This document shows, piece by piece, positions 11,001-41,507 of a stretch of 64,000 nucleotides of DNA. The DNA is from Gibbula magus. Lineage: Eukaryota; Mollusca; Gastropoda; Trochida; Trochidae. Numbering within the stretch: position 1 is the first letter of the stretch; each line of letters starts with the position of its first letter. Under the pieces are notes generated by a model that saw only the letters and a list, made by a program, of their open reading frames with translations, searched no databases and was not told where the DNA came from. Both the position numbers and the translations under genes were made by a program. The stretch spans positions 53,558,431 through 53,622,430 of the forward strand of contig OW388296.1 in assembly GCA_936450465.1 (NCBI GenBank). Reading direction: 5' to 3'.

Positions 11001-14000
11001 TATCTTGATATATTTCCAAATCTAACGCGTTCCCTTGAATGTAAGACTTTATCGTGAAGACACATATACACTAAATCGTGAGGAAGAGGTAGACAATAAT
11101 TTTAAAATATACCTAAACGTGAATTGAGACACTTTTAACAACAAAGAATCAATTGCATTGTGATGAGAGAATGTTTGAAATATAGAAAGGTCTTCTCTCA
11201 CTTCTCCATCAACATCTGACTCTTCATCTTCTCCCTCTGTGCTGGGTCGAGGATCACGACTCTGGGGGAGGCAAATAGTCGGTAGAGTTTTATTTTTTAT
11301 CAACATTTCAATATCAATTCATTATATTTTACGTACGCTTCAAATACAAAGTATCTCGCGCGCTAAGTTCAAGGTTAGGAGATCACAATTCTGGGGGAGG
11401 CAAATAATTGGTGGAGTTATATTGGTTTAAAGCATTAAAAGCATTAAATTGTTCAACTCAGCATATTTGAATTAAGCTTCAAATACTCTGGAGGAGGCAA
11501 ATTTTTCATGACTTTATGTTCAAACATTTAGTTGATTCATCTGAATTTCGCATATTGCAGTCTCCATTTAGTAGATTTTTTGTTATTTTGAGACCAGCGG
11601 CTTACTGCATCAACAACAATAATTATAAATGTAGTAGATTTTCGCACTGTTTGATTATAAACATGTTCCACACCCCTTTCTCAGTAGAGACTTGAAGCTA
11701 ATTAGAAATGGACCTGGTACTTGTTTCTGCAACCACTGCTCCCCAGGTCGGTTTTTTTTAATGTGGTGTCAAAAGTGTAAAAGATGCATTCCAATCTAAT
11801 TTATTGTATTACATTTGTTGGTCCTTGTCTGTTCCAACTGGTACAGCGATCTCCGCGCTTCTGAAACAATATGGTTCGTATACTATGCAAACACAAACAT
11901 TCATTTATTCTAATTAACATAGATTTTACTCGTGACTCCTTTAACATCACATTTTGTGAACCAAAGTATGTCGAATGTTTGATTTCCACTTTGATTTGAT
12001 AGAACTATTTTACGTACACTTTCACTTTTAACTCCAACAGTTCACAACAAGTTGATGGTTAGCGGCACCATATATGGCTAGCTTACTTCCTGTGTTATTA
12101 AAGTAACATTAGAGAGAAAAATAAATGAGTTGGCTCTATATCTCATCATCTTTTGCATGGATTATTATTTAATGAATATTAAATTTATATAATGAAATAT
12201 CACCAATCGTGCAATTCAAAATGAGAGTCAAGGTGTATCTGCATACAAGATTTCAGCATGCACGCTAGTGATTTTCATCAATTGTTCTCAGATCTCACCC
12301 CGTGTGAAAATGCTTCCCTTGATTGCTAAATAGCATTAAAAACGGTTAAAACTTGCTTTTGGGTTGAATACACATGTACGAATTCGATTATATGAAGTAA
12401 TACACTCTTACAAACTTTGGTATAGAGGGGAACATGCAGCGTCAGTACTGATGATATTTGAAATATTATATTTAAGATATAAACATATACATATTATCTA
12501 TTATTGACGCTTATTGCAGACACGAAAGTGGACTCGTTTAAAAACTTATTACCAGAGCAATATGATCAAACATCTTTTTTTTAAAAGTCCTTAAAGAGAG
12601 AACTTTGTCTCAATGTAACAAGGATATGATTCAAAACATTTGACCTTCCTGTGGACTATTAGTTTTGGAGAAGATGTCGTTTAAAATGATTAATTGATAT
12701 TGACCACAGCGCTTCTTTATTGAGGAGGAGGGGGTTATAACGAAATATACAACATTTCATCCACTAGGTGCACTAGATTGGGGTACAGCAGTTGTGACGA
12801 AGAAGTGTAAAATGTGAATGCGAATCCGTCATAGACCCGATGAGTTAAACATTAAACAACACACATTTTCTCCTGGGGAATGGCAACGACAGCGGATGTT
12901 GCAGATTCTGTTGCACATGCTGAAGATGTTGCAGCTGCATTTGAGTTTGCTGCAGCTGATGTTGCAGCTTCTGAATTCAGGACTGCTGAGGTTGCAGATG
13001 TTGAAGCTGTAACTGAGGCTGCTGCTGCTTCTGAGGTTGATGTAGCTACTGCTGCTGCTACTGCTTCTGATCCTGCAGCTGATGTTGCAGATGTTGATGC
13101 TTCTGCAGATGGATCTCTCCTTGAAGCTGCTTCTGCTCGGGCAGATGCTGCAGACGCTTCAGAAGGTGACCGTCCTGGAATCCCGACCAGTTCCCGAGCT
13201 AATCTGGCAATTTCCCGGTCCAGGGCGGTCAGCTCATTATCCAGGACAAGTCCCATGATTTGACGTCGAGATCTGGATTCCCGAACTAGATTCAGTGCTT
13301 CAGGGAGGTTAGGTCTTTCCATTGCTACTGAGGCTCTGGGAAAGTGTTGGTTATGTGGAATAGATAGTAAACATGTAGTATTACAAAATACACACTTCAC
13401 TACATCAATACAATTTCAAGTCTTTACTCTCACAATCCAAACTTCAAGGTAAACAACTGACAACAACGAAATACTGCTTATATCATGTAGTTAGTAGTAT
13501 CAAACTACATGGCTATGTTTCGTTAACTCTATATGGGTATAAGTGTTGGTAATGTTGATAAGATAGTAAACATGTAGTATGTACAACCTACATACTGCAC
13601 TAAACATCTATAAAATGTACATTGTTTCTGCTGCTCAATATCGCGTTATCTTACCCAAAATCACTTGACTTTAATTTCAAGTCTTAAACTCTCACAATCT
13701 CAACTTTTTCAACTGATTTCAATGTAATACTATCAACTTACTATATCAACTAGTTAGTGCTACTAAAAAGATGAACCGTTGACTTTATATTGATATAAAA
13801 TAGGCAACAATACACGTGCTTACATTTTCTCTGTTTTAGTTTTACTTTTGTCACTAAAATGGTAAACTTTCAATTATGTACTGGTGGAATTCTAATCTTG
13901 TTCGCGTCCTGGATAAACCAAAAATAATGGGATAGTGGGAAAAGAGGGTTTTAACTATATTATAAACCACCAAAGCGTTTTATATTACAATTAATAGAAG

Positions 14001-17000
14001 TTGCAAGATCGAAACGCTCATAAAATATCACTTTAAGAAAACCAGCACACTACTGACCTTCTCCACCACAGGTACTCGTCCGAGAGTTCTTGTCTCCCTG
14101 GGGTAGTTCCCCGTCCTACAGAGGGGACAGATCTGGGAAGGGGAAACAACAACAATATTGTTAGTTACATCCGAGAGTTCTTGTCTCCCTGGGGTAGTTC
14201 CCCGTCCTACAGAGGGGGCAGATCTGGGGAGGGGAAACAACAACAATATTGTTAGTTACATCCGAGAGCTCTTGTCTCCCTGGGGTAGTTCCCCGTCCTA
14301 CAGAGGGGGCAGATCTGGGGAGGGGAAACAACAACAATATTGTTAGTTACACCCGAGAGCTCTTGTCTCCCTGAGGTAGTTCCCCGTCCTACAGAGGGGG
14401 CAGATCTGGGGAGGGGAAACAACAACAATATTGTTAGTTACATCCGAGAGCTCTTGTCTCCCTGAGGTAGTTCCCCGTCCTACAGAGGGGGCAGATCTGG
14501 GGAGGGGAAACAACAACAATATTGTTAGTTACTTCCGAGAGTTCTTGTCTCCCTGGGGTAGTTCCCCGTCCTACAGAGGGGGCAGATCTGGGGAGGGGAA
14601 ACAACAACAATATTGTTAGTTACACCCGAGAGCTCTTGTCTCCCTGGGGTTGTTCCCCGTCCTACAGAGGGGGCAGATCTGGGGAGGGGAAACAACAACA
14701 GCTAGTATTGTTAGTTACATCCGAGAGCTCTTGTCTCCCTGGGGTAGTTCCCCGTCCTACAGAGGGGGTAGATCTGGGAGGGGAAACAACAACAATATTG
14801 TAAGTAACATCCGAGAGCTCTTGTCTCCCTGGGGTAGTTCCCCGTCCTACAGAGGGGGCAGATCTGGGGAGGGGAAACAACAACAATATTGTTAGTTGCA
14901 CCCGAGAGCTCTTGTCTCCCTGGGGTAGTTCCCCGTCCTACAGAGGGGGCAGATCTGGGGAGGGGAAACAACAACAATATTGTAAGTAACATCCGAGAGC
15001 TCTTGTCTCCCTGGGGTAGTTCCCCGTCCTACAGAGGGGGCAGATCTGGGGAGGGGAAACAACAACAGTAATGTGAGTTACATCAGAGAGCTCTTGTCTC
15101 CCTGGGGTAGTTCCCCGTCCTACAGAGGGGGCAGATCTGGGGAGGGGAAACAACAACAATATTGTTAGTTACACCCGAGAGTTCTTGTCTCCCTGGGGTT
15201 GTTCCCCGTCCTACAGAGGGGGCAGATCTGGGGAGGGGAAACAACAACAGCTAGTATTTTTAGTTACATCCGAGAGCTCTTGTCTCCCTGGGGTAGTTCC
15301 CCGTCCTACAGAGGGGGCAGATCTGGGAAGGGGGAACAACAACAATATTGTTAGTTCAACCCGAGAGCTCTTGTCTCCCTGAGGTAGTTCCCCGTCCTAC
15401 AGAGGGGGCAGATCTGGGAAGGGGGAACAACAACAATATTGTTAGTTCAACCCGAGAGCTCTTGTCTCCCTGGGGTAGTTCCCCGTCCTACAGAGGGGGC
15501 AGATCTGGGGAGGGGAAACAACAACAATATTGTTAGTTACATCCGAGAGTTCTTGTCTCCCTGGGGTAGTTCCCCGTCCTACAGAGGGGGCAGATCTGGG
15601 GAGGGGAAACAACAACAATATTGTTAGTTAATCCGAGAGCTCTTGTCTCCCTGGGGTAGTTCCCCGTCCTACAGAGGGGGCAGATCTGGGGAGGGGAAAC
15701 AACAACAATATTGTTAGTTACATCCGAGAGCTCTTGTCTCCCTGGGGTAGTCCCCCGTCCTACAGAGGGGGCAGATCTGGGAAGGGGAAACAACAACAAT
15801 ATTGTTAGTTACATCCGAGAGTTCTTGTCTCCCTGGGGTAGTTCCCCGTCCTACAGAGGGGGCAGATCTGGGAAGGGGAAACAACAACAATATTGTTAGT
15901 TACATCCGAGAGCTCTTGTCTCCCTGGGGTAGTTCCCCGTCCTACAGAGGGGGCAGATCTGGGAAGGGGAAACAACAACAATATTGTTAGTTACATCCGA
16001 GAGCTCTTGTCTCCCTGGGGTTGTTCCCCGTCCTACAGAGGGGGCAGATCTGGGGAGGGGAAACAACAACAATATTGTTAGTTACATCCGAGAGCTCTTG
16101 TCTCCCTGGGGTTGTTCCCCGTCCTACAGAGGGGGCAGATCTGGGAGGGGAAACAACAACAATATTGTTAGTTACATCAGAGAGCTCTTGTCTCCCTGGG
16201 GTAGTTCCCCGTCCTACAGAGGGGGCAGATCTGGGGAGGGGAAACAACAACAGCTAGTATTGTTAGTTACATCCGAGAGTTCTTGTCTCCCTGGGGTAGT
16301 TCCCCGTCCTACAGAGGGGGCAGATCTGGGGACGGGAAACAACAACAATATTGTTAGTTACACCCGAGAGCTCTTGTCTCCCTGGGGTTGTTCCCCGTCC
16401 TACAGAGGGGGCAGATCTGGACAGGGGAAACAACAACAATATTGTTAGTTACATCCGAGAGCTTTTGTCTCCCTGGGGGAGTTCCCCGTCCTACAGAGGG
16501 GGCAGATCTGGGCAGGGGAAACAACAACAATATTGTTAGTTACATCCGATAGCTCTTGTCTCCCTGGGGTTGTTCCCCGTCCTACAGAGGGGACAGATCT
16601 GGGGAGGGGAACAGCTACTAGTATCATAACAAAATTATTTGGTAATCCATTAATATTTATTTTAATCTAAAGAAAATTCTAATATATATGTTTATAATAT
16701 ATGAGATCTAAAAGTTTATGTTGGAATTATATTTCATTGTTGTGTAAACTTTCAAAATCAAATTCCAACAGTTATAAACGAACAGATAGGAATAGAAGAG
16801 GAATCATAAGAAAACAACAACTTCTATATTTTGTAGATATACTGTGTATATGATGATATAGAATACAAATACAAATTCTGTTTAAATGCTACTTACCTTC
16901 AAAATATAAACAATAACAATATATGTGAGCAGACGTTTTCGGGTGAAAGAGGTTTAATAAAAGTGATCGAAGATAACTAAGCAAAAAATATAATTCTTTA

Positions 17001-17766
17001 CATAAAAGTATGTTTCAAACAATACTCTCTTAGATATATAACAACTAAAACGATTCTTTTATGTTCAGGTTTTTGCGATGTAATATGTTATTTCGAAATC
17101 ATTATTTTCGGATATTATATTGATATTGAATAGATATATGGCTGTATATGTGTTTACAGTGAAATAAATCCATACTGTTTACAATGATTAAATTATAAAA
17201 ACAAAATAAGCAAACGTGGTCTAATATAAATATTTTTCGATTTTTTAATTCTTTATATATGCTTTTTAAAGACTGCTTATATAAAAGCAAAATATCATTT
17301 TTGCTAAGATAACTCAGTTAAAGAATGCGATATTAACAAACCAACTTACAATTATTACTACAAGACCTGAACTTTAATCTTAATTTGAAGAATCAAAACG
17401 TTCTCTGGAATTGGTACACTCAGAAAAAGAAAGGCAAACAGTGGCGGTCAAATACATGACTTACTGTACAAGTATAGAAAACAACATACATGGAGAAATG
17501 AAAAGGAACTTTTGATACAAATAAGAGATTAAATTATAAGTACCAACACTTTTTACTGCTTTTATGTCATTCTTGCAATTGGCTGGTTAATGAGTTTAAT
17601 AATGCCGACTGAAACTGTCCTTAGTACCAAACTATCTAGGGCTATCTAGTGTGTTAAAGGACATCATATTAGAGTGCTAATAACATAACCCATTACATAA
17701 TACATATCAACAATGCAATGAAGGAATGCTCTTATAAATACTATGAAGATCTCATTACCTTAGCAT
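8047..17766 (-). CDS. gene X, left copy: unrecognised 213-residue protein, ten exons
   Basis: Exons on the minus strand: 17766-17759, 14132-14058, 13335-13171, 11860-11813, 11261-11202, 10320-10261, 9844-9809, 9522-9452, 9226-9186, 8124-8047. Lengths are 8, 75, 165, 48, 60, 60, 36, 71, 41 and 78 nt, total 642 nt. Every boundary has AG/GT, and phases chain without a break (2,2,2,2,2,2,2,1,0) to TAG. The product starts MLRS, then VGRGTTPGRQELSDEYLWWR (exon 2), MERPNLPEAL and a helical charged stretch (exon 3), an acidic Ser-rich part (SEDEMEYNRRNG), and a basic Cys-containing tail (CRRVGASLRRCFTCGG) ending EEE. No signal peptide or membrane span is evident, so a cytosolic or nuclear role is likely; the tail cysteines could be lipid- or metal-linked. 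I recognise no family. It differs from the right copy at about 9 of 213 residues. The exon 3 donor (GTCACC) is weak, and without it the frame runs on to 12852. Confidence 0.75.
12852..13170 (-). other. Ala/Ser/Thr-rich open extension of gene X exon 3 (left copy)
   Basis: If the weak exon 3 donor is not used, the frame stays open for 105 more residues of Ala/Ser/Thr/Glu-rich low complexity and stops at TAA (12852-12854), ending KMCVV. The right copy has the same length and the same end. The tract is built from GCA/TCA/ACA-type triplets, and the opposite strand is also open (12880-13263). It could give an alternative 188-residue isoform by intron retention, or be an intronic triplet repeat. Ten replacements against the right copy in 105 residues, versus two in the preceding 55, lean towards weaker constraint. 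Confidence 0.4.
14058..16610 (-). repeat. 91-bp tandem array of exon-2 copies with splice sites (left arm, about 28 units)
   Basis: The unit, read on the minus strand, is: pyrimidine-rich TTGTTTCCCCTCCCCAG acceptor, 55-nt exon-like body (ATCTGCCCCCTCTGTAGGAC ... CTCTCGGAT), and GTAACT donor, then a 36-nt 'intron' (GTAACTAACAATATTGTTGT...). The period is 91 bp, with a few 95-bp variants that carry an extra AGCTAGTA-type insert (near 14697, 15249 and 16253). The last unit (14132-14058) is longer: it continues into GAGTACCTGTGGTGGAGAAG and uses a GTCAGT donor. It is the only unit with the phase (2 in, 2 out) needed to join exon 3. The array lies in gene X intron 1. It resembles an amplified exon that became a minisatellite. 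Reading frames seen on either strand inside it are repeat artefacts. Confidence 0.9.
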
Positions 17767-17890
17767 TGTCTTGTTGACGTGTTATTCCTTCTGAAAGCTC
17801 TCAAATTAATCTTTACTGAACGTCGACCTTTGGGCGGAAGTCAGTAATGTCTGTGACGTCATCCCTATTGTTACGTCATGAGTTTGAGAA
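17767..17890 (-). promoter_or_regulatory. conserved promoter / 5' UTR region of gene X left copy with CRE sites
   Basis: It contains a perfect palindromic CRE, TGACGTCA (17854-17861), and a second CRE-like TTACGTCA (17871-17878), just upstream (minus strand) of the ATGCTAAG exon. The same two sites, in the same order and spacing, precede the right copy. Conserved flanks include CTTCCGCCCAAAGGTCGACG and GAGCTTTCAGAAGGAATAAC. CREB/ATF-family factors bind such sites. Promoter function is inferred from position and conservation. No clear TATA box is seen. Confidence 0.55.
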
Positions 17891-18814
17891 CAACGTAATT
17901 AGATCAATATTTGTATTATGCCGAGGGAAATTTGTAAATCTTGAATCATGTGTCCTGTTACGTATCGTTCAAGTTCTGGCGACAATAAAAAAAATAATTT
18001 TATATTTTTTTAAGCGCGCTTCAAATGCCAAGATCGCGACAATTTTACATTGCTTCCTTTATTTATTGGAATTTAATCTAAATAAGACAAAGAAATGCAT
18101 AAATTGACTAACATTTATGAAATAATAAATAGCTGCCAAGGATATTTACAAGCTTATCTAAACAAAATGAACACACCCATTTCCATTAAGACGCCCGCGT
18201 GTTTCTGTAGAAAATAATTTCACATTAACGGTTTACATAAAACAATCCAAATTTTGACAATGTAAATAAACTTCAGCAAAATGGCCTAGTGTGGTTATTA
18301 TTTATTATTTATATCAACTATATTTCAATCATGATCTTTATACTTTTTACTGTATTACGAAATAAATAGTTGACTGTTCAAAGTTTACGTTAGTGTGAAA
18401 ATTTCTTACTCATGACAATCCGTGTTGACAGCTTTTGATTTGATTTCAAAATGTTTCTTGGAATAGAATATATAAAGGATATATGTACATATATACAGTA
18501 CATATATAACACCTTTTAGCATTGAATATTACTATATATTGGTAAGTGATTTAAAACCATGTTTATCTCTATATTTGGGATCTGGGGGCAACATAAATTG
18601 AATTTGCGTTTAGATCCTCGAATATTAGTGAAAATAAGCCGCCCAACAGAAATTGAATAGCAAATATTTGTTTTTCTATTCGTTCACACACATGGAAAAC
18701 CGGCTATTCCATCTCCTTTGCCTAACCTATAAATGTGCGATAATTCACCTGGGTCCCGCTGACCAACACACTTAGGTACCACTATACAATGTTAAAGGAT
18801 TGCACTAAGGAGAG

Positions 18815-19205
18815 AACATTAAACAAGGAGAGGAAATTTCTAATCGTATCTTTAAGATATTAGATGAACTTCATGAAGGACAGACTCAAAACTTGGCTTC
18901 AAAAATTATATGTGACCCTTCACATGTTTTGCAGGAATGTTTTGAATTGTTACCCTCTGGCCGTCGGTATGATGTACCAACGTGCAAAACCAAACGTTAT
19001 AAAATGTCTTTTGTACCAAAGTCAATTTCTCTATTGAATAAGCGTTAATGTTCCCATCATCTTATCGTTGTCCATGTTATATAACCATGTATACTATTCC
19101 ATGTATTTATTATAAATGAATGTGTATAATTTTGTATTTATGCTCACTCAGACGTGAAACAAATTCCCTAACGGGCAATAAAGAATTACCTTATCTTATC
19201 TTAAG
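18815..19205 (+). mobile_element. 5'-truncated CR1-like LINE fragment (3' end)
   Basis: The frame encodes the last part of a CR1-like reverse transcriptase protein (LDELHEGQTQNLASKI, then LLPSGRRYDVPTCKTKRY, stop TAA near 19048). It matches the 3' part of the larger element at 33796-35330 read on the minus strand. It ends with GGGCAATAAAGAATTACCTT followed by TATCTTATCTTAAGG, the short repeated tail also seen at the other copy. It lies between the left arm and SLC35B4 and is non-autonomous. Confidence 0.8.
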
Positions 19206-19289
19206 GTTAACCTTAGAGATACGGTTGTGTCGTGCAACGGGACCCTGTGCCATATCTATGACCTTTTCATATATATATATATATATTTA

Positions 19290-19520
19290 AATTAACTTTT
19301 TATTACAGAGAACCCTGTTACATGAAAGAACTTTTGCCCAAGGGAGCAGGAGCGCCATTGAAATAAAGAGAGGAATATTGAGACAGATTTCTGCTTTTTT
19401 TTGTACAACAAAGAAACAAGGACACAAGAACAAACACTTCACACATTTACCCATTTAATAAGTGTACATGAGATTATTTTGTTCTGTTGTTTACTCATTT
19501 GACAAGAATATATAAGCTTA
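19290..19520. repeat. dispersed repeat ('TTTTTATTACAGAGAACC' family), copy 1
   Basis: The sequence ATTAACTTTTTATTACAGAG, then ACCCTGTTACATGAA ... TTTCTGC ... CAAAGAAACAAGGACACA ... CATTTACCC is shared with 47165-47345 and, more loosely, 49915-50060 (TTTTTATTTCAG ... GATTTCTGCCTTTG ... CACATTCGTTCACACA). The three copies are all plus-oriented in this window. They have no coding capacity; origin unknown, probably a SINE-like or LINE-tail fragment. Confidence 0.6.
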
Positions 19521-20213
19521 TTGTATTTGGGTTGAGAATCAATGTGTACACCGATGATGTTTTTGATCTATTATTATTGATAGCAAAATGTTTCATATAT
19601 GCATGTATGTGCAAGGTTTTAAAATCTAAACTGGATTCTAATCATTTTAGACAGTATATGTATAAGAGCTATGTAATTGGAAAAATATAGCTTTTAGTAA
19701 AAGCAAAGAAGACGAGTTCTATGCAAAATGGTTGTTATACCATGATGTTGTAAATTTAAGTAATCCTTCTTGAATTGTTTATTCTTACTTATTTATGATA
19801 TTTTGGTATGTATGACCTTTTCATAGTCTCTCTTCGCTACACCTGCCCCCACCCCCTTCATTCTCTTCTAATTCATTTCAAATTTCATTTTTTTTAAAAA
19901 TTTCTTCCTCCCCTCAAAAGTTTTTCCACTTCTTCAACATTTTTGCACTTCATTAAACGTTCTGCGGAACCAAAGTGTGAAATCAGCTTAGCTGGAAGCG
20001 CTTGTAAAATCTACCAAATAACGTAATATAATTAGGGCTGCGTTTGTTCTGAAAGCTCTTGAGTCGAGACGACGCATGCCTCAGCAGTCAACACAATCAA
20101 TTTATTTTCCCGTTAAATCTAAAAGAATATTAACACTATAGTTGCAGCTAAAATTTATATTACAATCATAATGTGTGTGCGTGACTCGTTTTGAGAGAAA
20201 TCCAGATTTCAAG

Positions 20214-20221
20214 TGACGTCA
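20214..20221. promoter_or_regulatory. perfect CRE palindrome upstream of SLC35B4
   Basis: TGACGTCA lies about 430 bp before the SLC35B4 start codon. It is the same octamer found in the promoters of both gene X copies. Function is inferred only; a single octamer can occur by chance. Confidence 0.35.
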
Positions 20222-20652
20222 CAACTAGAGTTGTTCTCTCAAAATTGAGGAGTACGCAAAATCAAACGCAGCCTTCCACCGTCGCTTACAACATAAACAA
20301 TGTATTTGTTTCAATTTTATTTCGATGATGAAAAGACAATTATTCTGTAAAAAGATACCATAACCGCCAATCATTGTCACTAAAGGGGAATTTCATCAAA
20401 TACCATGAAACTAGGTTATGTTTATTGTTGTAAGGGACATTCTGTAAACCGGAAGGGATTTTTGTGTGTCGTGGAAACCTTGACATTGAAGAAGACAGTC
20501 ATTGGAGTTTTAGTCTGACAAATCTAAATATTAATTCACCATGTTTTTGATAAGTTAATCCGATAGGGGGATAGGTGAAGTAAGATAGAACAAACTTTTT
20601 TTCTTGCGTCTTTTAGAAAATACCATTATTTGGCACTAAAACAACAACCAAA

Positions 20653-39074
<18,422 letters not shown>

Positions 39075-39837
39075 TGACGATGAATTTAGAAGATAAAATT
39101 GGTCAAATTACGTACATTGTCTGCATGAAATGAGAAAATATGTTATGAATTTATTGAAATTGTGTTAGTTTGTTGAAATTGTGATCGTGGTTTGCAAGGG
39201 ATTGGAGAAAATTTTTTTTAAAATAATGTTGAGATAATTGTGATGTGCATAAATTAACATCCTGAGTGAATGGTTGATTTTGTTTGATTCCTCTTTTATT
39301 TGATAATGTCTACAAATCTCTTTTGATCTGTTCCATCTGGTAATCAAATGTTTGTTTATTTTACTGTTTTAATGCAAAGTTTCATCACAAGGATTAATGT
39401 ATCATACATGAATTAAGTTAAAGTTATTTTCAATTAGTATTTGATCACATACCATTAGTCACAAACCTGCAAGCTTTAGACAGTGCATCGTGTCAACCAG
39501 GCTTCATTATTTTGCTAGTTTAGTTTATAAAATATGCCCTGTTATAAAACCAAGATAGGCAACAACATATTGGTGTTGCTTTGTCTCCTATCTAAATCTC
39601 TGTGGTGGCAAGTTGTCCTGTGCGATGCTCGGTTGACTGCTAGTGATGAAGTTCAGCAACAATGTGTGCTGTTTATCTGTGGATAGGTCACTCAAGTAGT
39701 GTGCAAGTGGTGTGCATCAATTAAGAGGGAATATGTCTTGTCATGTTTTAGTGATTGGGTAATGGGTATAGTGGGTATCTAGTGAAAGGTGTTTATTTGG
39801 TTTTGAAAAAGTGATTTTAAAATATACTCTAAATAAA
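39075..39837 (+). other. SLC35B4: probable SLC35B4 3' UTR
   Basis: A/T-rich, with no coding frame after the TAA. The first good polyadenylation signal is AATAAA at 39832-39837. An ATTAAA near 40698 could end a longer form. The actual end cannot be fixed from sequence. Confidence 0.4.
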
Positions 39838-40082
39838 CAGATATTATAATTAATATAAGTTATGTATTAACATACCACTAAAAGCATGTTTTGGGCCTAC
39901 ATCAAAGGTGCCACCAGTTCTTTAGTCCTGAATAATGTACATGTCATGTAATGTACATGGTCCATGACTTCAAAAACAATATTGTCATAACGTCTCTAGA
40001 AGAGCAAAGATTCCCAAGTGAGAATTTGAACCAAAATTTGTTTCACAGCCTTTGCGTTTATTACGGTGACAATATTGTTAAA

Positions 40083-40345
40083 ATGACTTTTAAAATGAAG
40101 GTTCTTTTGGGGTATTTTTTGTTGAAACGAAATTCGAGATGATATTCCCATTTACACATACATGCTATTATTATACATGATTAAAACACAGTCAAATTGA
40201 AATCTTGTAATTAAGTTAATGTTTTGATGATTTTATATTTCACAACTGGATAAACACAAGGGCACATTTGTTGAAAAACGAAAACAATGATAACTGAAGG
40301 CATTCATCGGCGCTGCAAGTGGGGGAAACTTCGTATTGTATTGCT
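40083..40345 (+). repeat. 'GAAATTCGAG' repeat family, shorter copy
   Basis: It begins GGGGTATTTTTTGTTGAAAC and GAAATTCGAGATGATATTCC, and ends near GGCATTCATCGGCGCTGCAA. The same ends occur in the longer copy at 41985-42640. It is non-coding. Confidence 0.65.
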
Positions 40346-40774
40346 ATGTGAATATTTTATCATTTTATATGTTTTATTACTTCAAAATTGTAAAATTGGG
40401 TTAAATATAGCACATGTTTGATTGCATGTAATGCCAAGAATCCCCTTAGAACCTCAGCAAAACTGTAGTTTATTACAAAACACATGAAGGTTGAGGCTTT
40501 TCCATATATGAAGTTAAGCCAGTAAAGGATCTCACCTGGTTGACAGGATGTGGTGTATTTGATATATTAGTTGTGTATGCACTTGTTAGCTTTATATTTG
40601 TGCTGTGAACACTTTGACTGTATTCGGTGCTAATCATATAATTGCTGTGTATGTGCATCTAGAGAAGGATTTATATTTTGTGTTTTTGCTGCACCTCATT
40701 AAACAGAAAAAGGTATTTTTAGTAGTAATTATCAATGTGAGTTTCATTGGGAAAATTAATTTTTAGATTGTAAG

Positions 40775-40965
40775 GCCTGAAAGGTTCGATGTGCTAAAGG
40801 CATCCTTTGATTTCTCCATCCGTACATCTGTCTGTAAACTTTTTGCTTTTTTGACCTCTTCTCAAGAACCATTGGATCTTGAGAGCTGAAATCTTTAGTG
40901 CAAATTCCATAGTTAATTAGTTATTTAAGGTTTGATGAGCTGTAGACCCAAAGACTCTATTTTGT
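40775..40965 (+). repeat. decayed dispersed repeat fragment
   Basis: The sequence GGCCTGAAAGGTTCGATGTG, a CCGTACATCTGTCTGTAAAC run and 'TTGATGAGCTGTAGACCC' match the start and end phrases of the 28415-29180 family, with most of the middle missing. Confidence 0.6.
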
Positions 40966-41507
40966 CATACACATGTTTGTTAATACAGGGTAGTCTATTC
41001 CTGGATCACGATGCACAATCAGCCTTTAAATATATTTATTTGTTTGTAGGTCATTCTACATGTTATCAGATGGACAATCATTGAACGTTTTTTAATGTTC
41101 CTTGCAATATCTATGTTAAAGTATTTGCCATTATTGTTTCATTTTGTTCTGCTGATGAAATTACCATGTGACCTTGCCTGGCTGTCTCAATCATAACTTT
41201 TGATAAACAAATACTTCCTATTAACCTTCACGTAATCGAGATTTCTCTTTATTTTTTGGTTCGTTGTATAAAATCAGTTAAAAAATAAATTTGTATCAAC
41301 TGCATGTGCTTAGAAATCCATTTACTGTGATGAAGTAAATCCACTCCAGGTCCTTTATCAGCCTCCATGTAATAAGTGCCAAACACTTCTGAGTGGCCAA
41401 TTTATGGAAATCTCAAAATATTGATTGTTTGTTCATGTGTGGTTATAATGCAGTTCATTTGAGATATGTTATGATATGAACATGTTACTGTAATGAGCAT
41501 CTTAATA

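Larger units (their letters stand above)
6660..17920. repeat. left arm of a large inverted repeat
   Basis: Read in reverse complement, the order of landmarks equals that of the right arm (about 45690-62910): CRE promoter and ATGCTAAG exon, 91-bp array, MERPNLPEAL exon, eight further matching exon and intron segments, a long pyrimidine tract, a (TA)n run, then the KTVRF exon. Matches include exons of identical length and recognisable intron sequence throughout. The arms are unequal in length (about 11.3 against 17.2 kb), mostly because of insertions and repeat expansion on the right. The inner boundary is near 17920, where similarity to 45690 ends. The outer boundary is near 6660. Confidence 0.92.

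Noticed and set aside
12880..13263. Antisense Ala-rich protein opposite gene X exon 3, and its mirror at 52059-52448
   Set aside because: The opening comes from the triplet composition. It has no splice or start context, while the sense strand has conserved exon borders.
14058..16610. CRISPR array
   Set aside because: Units are contiguous without unique spacers, the period is 91 bp, and the genome is animal.
14028..16627. Many overlapping 60-154 codon frames on both strands in the 91-bp arrays
   Set aside because: The frames are forced by the repeat period and occur on both strands. Only the exon-2 frame of the last unit fits a gene model.
20600..20616. 5' UTR intron acceptor before the SLC35B4 start (CTTGCGTCTTTTAG)
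   Set aside because: Possible, but no upstream donor or exon could be chosen, so it was not annotated.
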